A DNA stretch of 64,000 nucleotides, taken from Cyclospora cayetanensis (taxonomy: Eukaryota; Apicomplexa; Conoidasida; Eucoccidiorida; Eimeriidae). The notes beneath the pieces were generated by a model. It was not told where the DNA came from. It did no database searches and saw only the letters and a program-made list of their open reading frames with translations. Position 1 is the stretch's first letter. The number at the start of each line of letters is the position of its first letter. Both the position numbers and the translations under genes were made by a program. The stretch is from NCBI RefSeq assembly GCF_002999335.1, contig NW_020312700.1:186001-250000 (forward strand). Direction: 5' to 3'. This document shows, piece by piece, positions 56,187 through 64,000 of the stretch.

Positions 56187-58043
56187 ATGAGTATTTTAGA
56201 GAGGGAGCCGACTCCCCAGTACATAGTTATAGGGGGCCAGGAAGGAGATAGACCAGAGGAGTCAGGAAGTGACCCTGGGGCCGTTGGGGAAAGCCCTGTC
56301 ATTCAAGGGGTGTCTGACACAACCGAGAACTATCACCAGCAGGCTGAGATGGAAGGAATACACGGCGTCAGTGGACGCAGAGGAAGCTTAGGGCTGCAGG
56401 AGGACCAGCAAGCAGATAACCCTTTTAACCAACAGGGAGGCCCCCCAGATCTACAGCCCATATATGAGGATTATAGAGGCATGGAGAGTCAGAAGTCGCC
56501 AAGACGGCACTCCGGCGATCCGCAAGAGCCTCCTAACCCTACAAGCAACGTAGCAGCACGCCCAAGCGACACTCTTTCTTCGAAGGCCCTTACCGCTCGC
56601 AGCACCTTGAAGCGCGCAACGACGTCCATGAAAGAGGGCGTTAAGCACGCCTCTGCACAGGTTGTAATTGCTGGAGAGAAGGTGGGGCAGGCTTGGAATA
56701 GGACCCTAGACAGCGCCATGTGGGTTTGCATCGTGTGCGGCTCCCTTTCCATCATTCTCATAGCCGTAGCCTTAAGCCTACGGACATGGAGGTATCAGGA
56801 GCTAATGTATCAGGACTCGAACGGACACAACATTACTCGCGTTGAGCTAGGCCTTGCCTACCTCCAGAGAATACAGACCCTTGAGAGAGCAGGCGACACC
56901 GGGGTTGTGGTCATGTTCGATCCTCCCTTGAGCTATGACGACGCCATAAGCAGTGCATATTGCCTCCCTGAAGAGGAGCTGTCCGTTCCTGGAGAAGAGG
57001 AGGAGCATCCTTCTGAGACGGCCGACACTGCGCCCTCCCTGACCGGATCGTCTGCAGTGTCAGAAGCGACAACAGAACCAGCACCCAACGCTGGGGAGGC
57101 GTTGGGGGCCTCTGCTGAGGGAGGGAGAACACTGCTGGATGAGGGCTTCCTGCCGCGTCAGCTACAAGATTCCTCTGAGGACACCTCTAGTCGCGAGGGA
57201 CCGCTGGCGAACCCCCCACCCTTCAGTGTGACTCTTGGAAGACACCCGGGTGTACCTGGCTCCCTGTCGGGCCGGTATGTAGAGATGCGGGAAGCCTTGT
57301 TGGGGTCTACATTATTTGATCTGCACTGCAAGGACCTCCCGCACTTCTTAAAGAGTGGCTCTTTGTTCCTGCGCATGATGACGGGGTACATTGTGTTTGC
57401 TTCCCTTGGCATGATCGCTGCCATTGCGTCAATGCTGCTGGTCCCCTTCAACAATTCCTGCGTCCTTAAGCTAAAGCAGCTGCCCCTCAACCTTGTAGGC
57501 ACGGTGTCTTGGATGGTCGCGCTGATCGTGCAGCTGAGCGCTCTCACTGCGTGGGGTGTCGGCACTGACGTTGCAGCCTGCGTAACACAGGAAGGGGGAG
57601 CTGCCGTCTGCAGGCTGGGCAGTGCCACCGTCCTTGCGATCGTTTCGCTAGTCCTGACCCTCGTTGCGACCCTCTGCTTCTGCATCTTCTTCACGCACAC
57701 ACTCATCAGAAACCTCGGCCGCGAAAAGGAGAAGGAACTCCATCTCCGCGAAGAATCCGAGCGCAGGCAATCCATGGAATTGGTACCCACTAGCACCTCG
57801 GGGCACCTGATAGCCCACCCAGGGGCCCCTGCAGAGGGAGAATCTGTGTCAGCACAGCGCGGAGAACTGGGCGATGGCAGGCACTATGGAGGTCTCGAAA
57901 GAGGCTCCACCCATAGTCCGAACCACCCTTGCCAAGATGAAGCCAACAGTCGTACTGTATCCCTCGCGGAAGAGTCGCAGGACCGCCGACATCGAAGATT
58001 TGCGTCGGGGCCCCCTTCCGGAGCCGTTAGAGCCACTGCTTGA
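56187..58043 (+). CDS. Four-pass membrane protein, claudin/amastin-like topology, 618 aa
   Basis: A single-exon frame starts at ATG 56187. A hydrophilic Pro/Gln/Ser-rich N-terminus of about 180 residues is followed by TM1 (WVCIVCGSLSIILIAVALSL). Next comes a large loop of about 200 residues, acidic and with one N-glycosylation site (NIT), then TM2 (TGYIVFASLGMIAAIASMLL), TM3 (NLVGTVSWMVALIVQLSALT), a short loop with two Cys (ACVTQEGGAAVC), TM4 (ATVLAIVSLVLTLVATLCFC) and a charged cytoplasmic tail of about 115 residues. Long loop 1, short loop 2 and both termini cytoplasmic match the claudin/SUR7/amastin layout. In Apicomplexa this includes the invasion protein CLAMP, but the claudin W-GLW-C-C signature is absent, so that identity is not claimed. 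The start before 56187 lacks an ATG. Confidence 0.72.
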   Translation: MSILEREPTPQYIVIGGQEGDRPEESGSDPGAVGESPVIQGVSDTTENYHQQAEMEGIHGVSGRRGSLGLQEDQQADNPFNQQGGPPDLQPIYEDYRGMESQKSPRRHSGDPQEPPNPTSNVAARPSDTLSSKALTARSTLKRATTSMKEGVKHASAQVVIAGEKVGQAWNRTLDSAMWVCIVCGSLSIILIAVALSLRTWRYQELMYQDSNGHNITRVELGLAYLQRIQTLERAGDTGVVVMFDPPLSYDDAISSAYCLPEEELSVPGEEEEHPSETADTAPSLTGSSAVSEATTEPAPNAGEALGASAEGGRTLLDEGFLPRQLQDSSEDTSSREGPLANPPPFSVTLGRHPGVPGSLSGRYVEMREALLGSTLFDLHCKDLPHFLKSGSLFLRMMTGYIVFASLGMIAAIASMLLVPFNNSCVLKLKQLPLNLVGTVSWMVALIVQLSALTAWGVGTDVAACVTQEGGAAVCRLGSATVLAIVSLVLTLVATLCFCIFFTHTLIRNLGREKEKELHLREESERRQSMELVPTSTSGHLIAHPGAPAEGESVSAQRGELGDGRHYGGLERGSTHSPNHPCQDEANSRTVSLAEESQDRRHRRFASGPPSGAVRATA

Positions 58044-59096
58044 ATTGCACAGCGGCAGTGGGGGACGTGTTGTGAGGGGGGGGGCGAAGAGGGGCCAGGA
58101 GCGGCCGCCTCCCCTCTCAGGGGCCCCCCTTGCGCCGCCCTCTAGCCCCTGAACGCTCTCCAGGTTTCTCAGAAAGAACGCACACGTACACATGCAGACA
58201 CACGCACACACCCGGCCTGTGCGAAAAAACATGGTGTAGATGGGGATGCAAGCAGCCACCGCCTCTGAAAAGCAGCATCTTGGGCCCGTGTCGTCCTTGC
58301 CTGCCTTTTTCTAGACTGAGGCTTGCGCCTTCCACATTTGCTTTGCATGCGGGGATGAAGCGGCAGCCCGCGGCACATTCCTGGCCCTCCCCGAGGGACG
58401 CGGGATGCTGCCGCCTTCGGCCTTGTGCTGGAAAAACCAATTCTTTTGCTCAATCCTTTGCGAGTCGGGGGCGAGAGGGGTTGCAAAATCACGAAAAAAG
58501 CTCGCTGCATCCTCGCCAGGGGCCTCTCATGATGAAGACACACTTTTCTCCAGACGAGGCGCTTCACGAGAGAACAGCTCTCCGTACGCTCCAACGAAAA
58601 ACGCATCTCGCACGATGGCTTGGAGCAGTGCATGCCCTGCGCTCTAGGAGCCACGTGTCAGCAAGGCGACTTGCCAGCTAGCGTGCAAGCCATTTAGGAA
58701 GCCATCGTAAAGATCATCTAGCTAGGTGATAGGCTACCGAGAAAATGCCGCACCGCATGCGGCCTACGAGGCTTGCGCTCAACGCCCCCCGCCCCCCGCC
58801 CCCTAACCAAGACGCCCCTCAAGCAGGGCCGTTGTATTGTTAATTTCCAGGAGGCAGCAAACAACTCTCTAGTGTGCGTAGAGCAGTCAACCTAAGAACT
58901 TGCTAATCACCCTCTAACGCGTGCCTTCTATTTCAGCATACACCCACAATCGATGAATGAGGCAGTCAGCCGCCGGCCAGCCACAAGCCAATCGGCTCGC
59001 CAAGCAAATGCTAGGCAGCTCTCCCTTTAGGCAGTCCCCCCCTAGCCGAAGCACCCAACTGGTGATCTGACTAGCCGGCTGCGCTGAGAATGTTTG
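58044..59096. other. Convergent spacer between the membrane-protein and WTAP genes
   Basis: About 1.05 kb between convergent stops. A plus-strand frame at 58130-58681 has no protein-like pattern. AGCTAG/CTAGC words recur around 58675-58730 and 59030-59100, similar in flavour to the stretch at 14330-14490. A C-rich run lies at 58785-58805. Confidence 0.4.
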
Positions 59097-61551
59097 CTAG
59101 CGCGCTCCACTACGCTGCCTCGAGGCTGCACTGGCTGAGCCTCGGCCACCCCTCGAGTCATCCGATGGCCGCCTGTGTGTCTCCTTTGCCCTCCAATCCC
59201 TTTCCCTTTCCTTCTGCTCCCTCTCCCTTTCTCTGTCTCTGTCTCTTTCCCTTTCTCTTTCTCGCTCTCTTTCTCTGTCCCTTTCTCTTTCCCTCTCCCG
59301 TTCTCCCCGCGCTGCTCTGCTGTGGGAGGTGGACGGGGGCCCCTCGGGCATGCCCCCCCTTCGCGCGTGACCCTCTGGGGACCGCTCTCTATCCCAAACG
59401 CGCCGGCTAGATCTGGCGTTTTTATCTCTAGAGGGTCCTATGGACCCCCCCCGCTTGCTCCAGTCCACAGAGGGGCCCCTCGACGAGACCCTTGGCTCCG
59501 CCCTGCTGCCCGAAGGGCTTTCGCGGCCAGCATAGCTTCTTTCCGAGCTGCACCATGCACACAAATACAAATACACACACAAATACACACAATACAGAAA
59601 TACACACAATACACAAACACACACATAAATACAAATACACACACAAATACAAATACACACACAAATATGCATATATATAGACACAGACCACTCGCACCAT
59701 TCGTCACAATGCGCCGGCAGCGGAATACCCCTAGCCAGCCAAGAGATTGCCACACAGCGAAGGCCTCGAACACACCGTGGCGGGCGCGTATTAGTTGTCG
59801 CCTTCAGCTTGGCTTGCAGCTCTGCCACCTCCACTTTTAGAGAATCTCGCTCGCCCTTAACCTCCTAAGCACACGCCACGCACACCGCCCTCGCGAGCCA
59901 GCCTCAGGAGCCAGCAGCGGCCAGAAAAAAAGACCCCTCAAAAGGCTGTCTGTGAGCTACACGCCCTCTTCAAGCCCCACCGACGCCGCAAAAGCCTACA
60001 CTAAAATTAACAAACACAGCCTGGAGCTTCTGCGAAAGGTCTTCATTGTCAGCATCGAGATCCGCGTTCAGCTCGCGCAGTTGCCTGCACACCAAACAAG
60101 CACGCCGCCCACACGACGATGCACAGCATCCGTGGCGTCATCCTCGCCACTCTGTCTCTTCTCTCCTCTCCTCTCCTCTGCCCCCGTTGACTGCGGGAGG
60201 CGTAAAGGCCTGCCGCTCATCGCCTAGGGCCTCTATTCGGGGGCAGCCAAGCGGCATCGCAGGGGAGCCGTGCCTCAGCTCATTTTTCAAGAATAGAACA
60301 TGCTTCTTGAGGGCCCCTATTTGGCTTGTCGCTGGGAGCAGAGAGCCCTCTGCAAGCGCTCGTCCAAGCTCTGCGTTCTCCTGCTGCAAAGTTCTGCACT
60401 TAGTGATCAGTCGCTGGCCAGTGACGCTGAGGCAACCGCAAGCGCACATCGAAAAAAGGGTAGCTAAATGCCCATGGGAGCTGCATGCGAGCTCGTGGTA
60501 CCAGATGAGGGACTGCATACGTGAAATTATAGATATTTAGATAGATATATATGGATGCGCTGCCGTCAGAGGAGCTCGTGGAGGCCTCTGCATGGAGGAG
60601 AAAGAAAGAGTCCACTTGCGTTCCCTCCACATTCATGCAGCAATAGCGAAAGCAGCAAGATACTCTTGTCAGCAGCAGTAGCGAAAGCTGCAAGATACTC
60701 TTGTCCGCAGCAGTAGCGAAAGCTGCAAGGTACTCTTGTCAGCAGCAGTAGCGAAAGCTGCAAGATACTCTTGTTAGCAGCAGTGGCGAAAGCTGCAAGA
60801 TACTCTTGTCAGCAGCAGTAGCGAAAGCTGCAAGGTACTCTTGTCAGCGGCAGTAGCGAAAGCTGCAAGGATTCGAGCGTAGATCCGCACCTCTGTCCAG
60901 AGAACTGCTGCGCCGTCTGAGCCTCCTTTGCCTTCTCGATGGCCCCCTCTGCCTCTGCAAGCCGCGTGCGGAGCGTTTTGATCTCGAGCTGCGTTGCAGG
61001 GTCCAGGACGAGGCCCCTAAGCGAGGGGCCCCCCTGAGATCCTGCAGGCGTGGGATGCCCAAGAGGCGCTGGAGGGCCCCCTGCGGTTGCGCGTCCTTCG
61101 TCCTCCCGTTTGATATCCTTCGTGAAGGGGAGGCCCTCCAACCCCCCCCCTCCGCCAAGCTGAGCTTTGGATAGCTGGCGTTCTAGCGAGGCTAGTAGAG
61201 ACAGGTGAAGGGCCTCCCGGCGCTGCAGGACGCGCATGCGAACGACAGTGCATGCGGCTGAGGGGGGGTGATCTGTATTCCTACCTCTCCATCCAAACAC
61301 ATGTATATGTGTACACACACACAGAGAGACCCCAACCAGCCCCCTGGGGCCCGTAAGAAGTGCACAGGGAAAGAAGGAGAGAACGAAAGTCGCATGGGGC
61401 CCCCAACGCGCGGACGTTCCGTATGTATGTCTACAGCTGAGGCTTCAGGGCAGAGAGGGCTGTCGCTTGGCCTTACTTTGAGTTCGGCAATGACTTGCAG
61501 GAGCTGCTGGACGCGCTGGCTGTCGCCCGCGTTCTCAGTTCCCTCCTCCAT
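59097..61551 (-). CDS. WTAP: WTAP / FIP37 / Fl(2)d homologue, 6 exons, 429 aa
   Basis: Exons 61551-61477, 61222-60891, 60426-60151, 60084-60018, 59864-59776 and 59547-59097 give 1290 nt (exactly 430 codons) with all phases matching. The protein is almost entirely coiled coil: DSQRVQQLLQVIAELK, LEIKTLRTRLAEAEGAIEKA. Then comes the WTAP signature LITKCRTLQQENAELGRAL, followed by IGALKKHVLFLKNEL and the 'D-E-D' helix ELNADLDADNEDLSQKLQA joined to LKVEVAELQAKLK. WTAP is the adaptor that holds METTL3/METTL14 in the nucleus for m6A methylation and affects splicing. The last exon adds about 150 residues rich in Arg-Glu, Arg-Asp and Arg-Ser, unlike the Ser-rich tail of animal WTAP. Introns contain a CA/AATA microsatellite and a 35-bp minisatellite. 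It is divergently paired with the gene at 62187. Confidence 0.85.
59557..59680. repeat. (CA)n / AAATACACAC microsatellite in the last WTAP intron
   Basis: About 120 bp of CACACA mixed with AAATACA and AATACA units fills most of the intron between 59776 and 59547. On the gene strand it gives a TG/T-rich tract leading to the acceptor. Confidence 0.85.
60637..60870. repeat. 7-copy intronic minisatellite with an exact 35-bp period
   Basis: Seven copies of TAGCGAAAGCTGCAAGATAC + TCTTGTCAGCAGCAG. TAGCGAA (once TGGCGAA) starts at 60644, 60679, 60714, 60749, 60784, 60819 and 60854, exactly 35 bp apart, with only point differences between copies. It lies in the second WTAP intron (60890-60427). On the gene strand every copy contains CTTGCAG, a possible 3' splice site. 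Confidence 0.93.
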
Positions 61552-62186
61552 GGGGTCCGTTGTGCAAACCCGAAGCGCGAAACTTGAGCGGGAGAGGAAA
61601 CGCAGTTTCTGCAGCTTGCCCTCCCGGCGGAAAGGAGGGTCCTAAAATCTGAGCTCCTTCTCCCTCCTTTGAGTGAATACTGGGAAAAGCGAATGCACAA
61701 ACACGCTAGGGGTCCGCAATTCTTCGTCTAAACCGGAAAAAGGGCGGCGTCTTACGAAAAGGCCCCTTCGCGGGTAAGGTAGGCATGGGGGGCGAGAGGC
61801 TGGGGAAGAGAGGGGGCCCCCCGGAGCAGTAGCAGGTAGGCTTGCCTGTGGCGCATGGCCTCGCGCTGCACGTCGATCCTGTCGAGATTCTTTAGAGTTC
61901 TTCCAGGTATTCGCTCCAAGTCTGTACGTTAAGCACTGAATTCTAGCCCTCTGTGAGCGCCTTGCCTTGTGGAAGCGTCCGCGGAGGGCAGCACTTTCCA
62001 CGGGGGGAGCCGAACACCGCTTCGAGAGCCCTTCCCCGCAGCAGACGATAGTTTGTTCCTTCTTGGACCGTATTCCGTTGATTTTCAAGCGAATTCTCAG
62101 CTCTATTTGGGCTCCTCGTCGGTCTTAGGGCAGAAGGAGGCCCCTCTCCTGCCCTTAGGCCCCAGTACGTCCATACGCGCGTTGCG
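61552..62186. other. Bidirectional promoter region of WTAP and the Gln-rich gene
   Basis: About 635 bp between the divergent start codons at 61551 (-) and 62187 (+). A minus-strand frame at 61642-62088 is open but lacks splice or composition support. No specific promoter element can be named. Confidence 0.45.
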
Positions 62187-64000
62187 ATGATGCCGCTCAC
62201 TCAGCGGGTTTTGCTGCAGCAGCAGCAGCAAAACTCGCTTGCAGTCTTGGCTGCTTTCTTCGAGGGAGGAGGAGCCAACAACGCGTCAGAAGGCGGCAAG
62301 CCGTCGGGAGATGACGCCTCCCGCCTTCTTCGGGAGGGCCCCCCCCTCCGGCTATCTGCCTCCGAGAGGGCGGCAGGCCGCACTTGCTGGACGGCACTGC
62401 GTACTGCCTTGTCATCTCGAGCTGCGGCAGCGGCTGCTCCTGCAGAGCAGCAGCCGCTGACCCTCGCGATTACCGTCACGCTGCAGTGTCTGGAGAAAGC
62501 CATGGAAGAGCTGCAGCATCAGAACGAGCAGGAGCGTGGGGGCGAGGAGGAGGTCGCAGAGAAGGGGCCCTTTAGGGGCCCTTCTTTGTATGTCGTAGGT
62601 ATGGCAGTCGTTCTGGAGGCCCTGCTGGCTGCCGGCGCAAAGGCGCAGCTTCTCCCGCAAGCGGGAGAGCAACAGCAGCAGTTTTTGCGACAGCTTCTGC
62701 ACCTTCTTCAGGCCGCAACCGTCGCTCCCGCTGCTCCTGAGAGGGCTTTTCTCTCACTTGTGCAGTCCTTGCGCCTCTGTATGGGCATCGAATCTCGCAA
62801 AGAAGGAGCTGTTCGCACCGTCCCCAACGGCAGATGCGGCCTCGTAGCCGGCATCTCGCGCGGCTGCTTCGAGGTGCTTCTGCGTGTCGCAGCAGAAGTG
62901 CCCCACGTCTCTGCGCAGGCAGCAGCTCGGCGTCTCTTGCTACACGCACTCTCTAGGCTCTGCGAAGAGCTGCAGCAGGGGGAAACTGCGGCCTCGGCGA
63001 CAGCCTCCTCGAGTCTAGGGGCCCTCACTACTGCGCTTATCCGGGCGCTCAAGCAGCAGCAGCAGCAACAGCAACAGCAGCACCTGTCGGGGCAACAGGG
63101 CAGCAGCAGCGGAGCCAGGCTGCTGGTGCTGCTGCAGCGGATGCTGCCTCAGCTGCTGGGGGCCCTCGGCCGCCGTCTGGAGGCCCTGCAGCGGCTGCCG
63201 CCGGAGCAGCAGCAGCAGCAGCAGCAGCAGATGTTGATGCAGCAGAAGGAAAAAGTTGAAGCCCTATGCTTGTTGCTGGTGCAGAAGGGATACAAGGGAA
63301 AGGTCCCCGCAGAGTGCTTGGAGGCAGTGGGAGTAATCCTCACGGAGTTGTTGCATCAGCGACGTGCATTGCTGCTGCAGCTGCAGCAGCAGGATGAGCA
63401 GCACGGCGAGCAGCAGCAGCAGCATCAGACATACAGCCTCTCCTCGCTCTGTCTTGCCTCGCAGCTGCTGCCGCGGCTGCTCTCCAAGAAGGGGGCCCTC
63501 TACTGCTGCACCAGCGGGGGCCCCCGGGACGTTGCCGCTTGGTGCGCCGCTAGTTCTGCTGCGGTTGCTGCCGTCATGCTGTGGGCAAGCGAGAGTTTCG
63601 TGCAACAAGAGACGCGACAGGAGACAGGCACTGCAGGAGCGAGTGGCAAGTCAACAGGTGCAGCAGGAGCAGTAGCCGATGCAGCGGAGGATCAATTGAT
63701 GGCCCTTATGGACAGGCTCAGCCTCGAGGCTTCGCGACATCAACAAGAACAGCATCAACAACAGCAGGAGCAGCAGGGACGGAATCGGATGGGCGTGTGC
63801 TTATCCTTAGTGCAACGCTTCGTGGCAGCCCTCGCGGAGATTGTGAATAAGGCCTCGGACCCAACCGCCGTATCGGCAGCACTTAAGGCAGCAGTACGTC
63901 TTTTCCAGTGGCCGCTAGTCTCTGCGCACATGCGCGTGTGTTCAGAGGTCTGCCGCTATCTAGGGGTGTGTTGCGCGTATGTGTGTTCGACGCTGCTGCA
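62187..64000 (+). CDS. Gln-rich alpha-helical protein, 5' part, open to the window edge
   Basis: A plus-strand frame opens at ATGATG (62187/62190) and has no stop before base 64000, about 604 codons. It is rich in Leu, Ala and Gln: helical segments such as ITVTLQCLEKAMEELQHQNE, GMAVVLEALLAAGAKAQLLP, ISRGCFEVLLRVAAEVPHVS and KVEALCLLLVQKGYKGKVPA alternate with Gln runs encoded by CAG tracts (62210-62230, 63050-63085, 63205-63235, 63405-63425). The pattern suggests HEAT/ARM-like helical repeats interrupted by homopolymers, as is common in eimeriid proteins. A GTACGT at 63893-63898 could be a donor, in which case the exon ends there. The function is not recognised. Confidence 0.7.
   Translation, partial: MMPLTQRVLLQQQQQNSLAVLAAFFEGGGANNASEGGKPSGDDASRLLREGPPLRLSASERAAGRTCWTALRTALSSRAAAAAAPAEQQPLTLAITVTLQCLEKAMEELQHQNEQERGGEEEVAEKGPFRGPSLYVVGMAVVLEALLAAGAKAQLLPQAGEQQQQFLRQLLHLLQAATVAPAAPERAFLSLVQSLRLCMGIESRKEGAVRTVPNGRCGLVAGISRGCFEVLLRVAAEVPHVSAQAAARRLLLHALSRLCEELQQGETAASATASSSLGALTTALIRALKQQQQQQQQQHLSGQQGSSSGARLLVLLQRMLPQLLGALGRRLEALQRLPPEQQQQQQQQMLMQQKEKVEALCLLLVQKGYKGKVPAECLEAVGVILTELLHQRRALLLQLQQQDEQHGEQQQQHQTYSLSSLCLASQLLPRLLSKKGALYCCTSGGPRDVAAWCAASSAAVAAVMLWASESFVQQETRQETGTAGASGKSTGAAGAVADAAEDQLMALMDRLSLEASRHQQEQHQQQQEQQGRNRMGVCLSLVQRFVAALAEIVNKASDPTAVSAALKAAVRLFQWPLVSAHMRVCSEVCRYLGVCCAYVCSTLL

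Noticed and set aside
59175..59840. Plus-strand frames over the WTAP 3' exons (Phe/Ser/Leu-rich)
   Set aside because: They are antisense to the Arg-Glu/Arg-Asp tail of WTAP and an intronic microsatellite.
1..64000. CRISPR array or prokaryotic operon
   Set aside because: The tandem arrays have no spacers. Genes have spliceosomal introns and eukaryotic families, so the 35-bp arrays are minisatellites.

Overview
The window looks like nuclear DNA of a coccidian apicomplexan, most likely an eimeriid (Eimeria or Cyclospora type; I cannot tell these apart from the sequence). The reasons are: many short GT-AG introns; roughly balanced base composition; long CAG-type trinucleotide tracts inside exons that encode Gln, Ser/Arg, Ala or Leu runs; and a gene that matches the apicomplexan rhoptry-surface protein RASP2/CERLI1 (C2 plus PH-like domain). 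No bacterial operons, rRNA, tRNA or CRISPR were seen. All exon models were built by hand from open frames, splice-site motifs and phase agreement, so they are predictions.

Layout. 1-194 (-): start of a gene leaving the window. 824-7337 (-): 14-exon tandem B-box/coiled-coil protein. 7338-9930: gene-poor, with a foldback element. 9931-12199 (-): RASP2/CERLI1-like. 12200-15826: gene-poor, palindromes and a weak duplicated exon-like region. 15827-18954 (+): secreted modular protein. 20145-22109 (+): METTL22-like methyltransferase. 23385-25091 (+): unresolved gene. 27111-28885 or 29181 (+): divergent MOB1-like protein. 29949-32148 (-): unresolved multi-exon gene. 33136-39987 (+): very large gamma-tubulin complex component. 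40765-41712 (-): dienoyl-CoA isomerase (ECH1-like). 42889-47519 (-): TOM1-like VHS-GAT protein. 48873-51784 (+): SMYD-like SET protein. 52837-55418 (-): coiled-coil protein built from tiny exons. 56187-58043 (+): four-pass membrane protein. 59097-61551 (-): WTAP, the m6A writer/splicing adaptor. 62187-64000 (+): Gln-rich alpha-helical protein open to the window edge.

The genes do not form one pathway. They are a mosaic of housekeeping functions (microtubule nucleation, mitotic-exit/Hippo-type kinase co-activation, ubiquitin-cargo sorting, RNA methylation, protein methylation, fatty-acid oxidation) plus parasite-specific ones (rhoptry surface, a secreted protein, a four-pass membrane protein).

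The most unusual structural features are two intronic minisatellites of about 35 bp in unrelated genes, well-supported GC-AG introns, a foldback element of about 300 bp, CAG tracts read in different frames within one exon, and pervasive GGGGCCCC-type palindromes.
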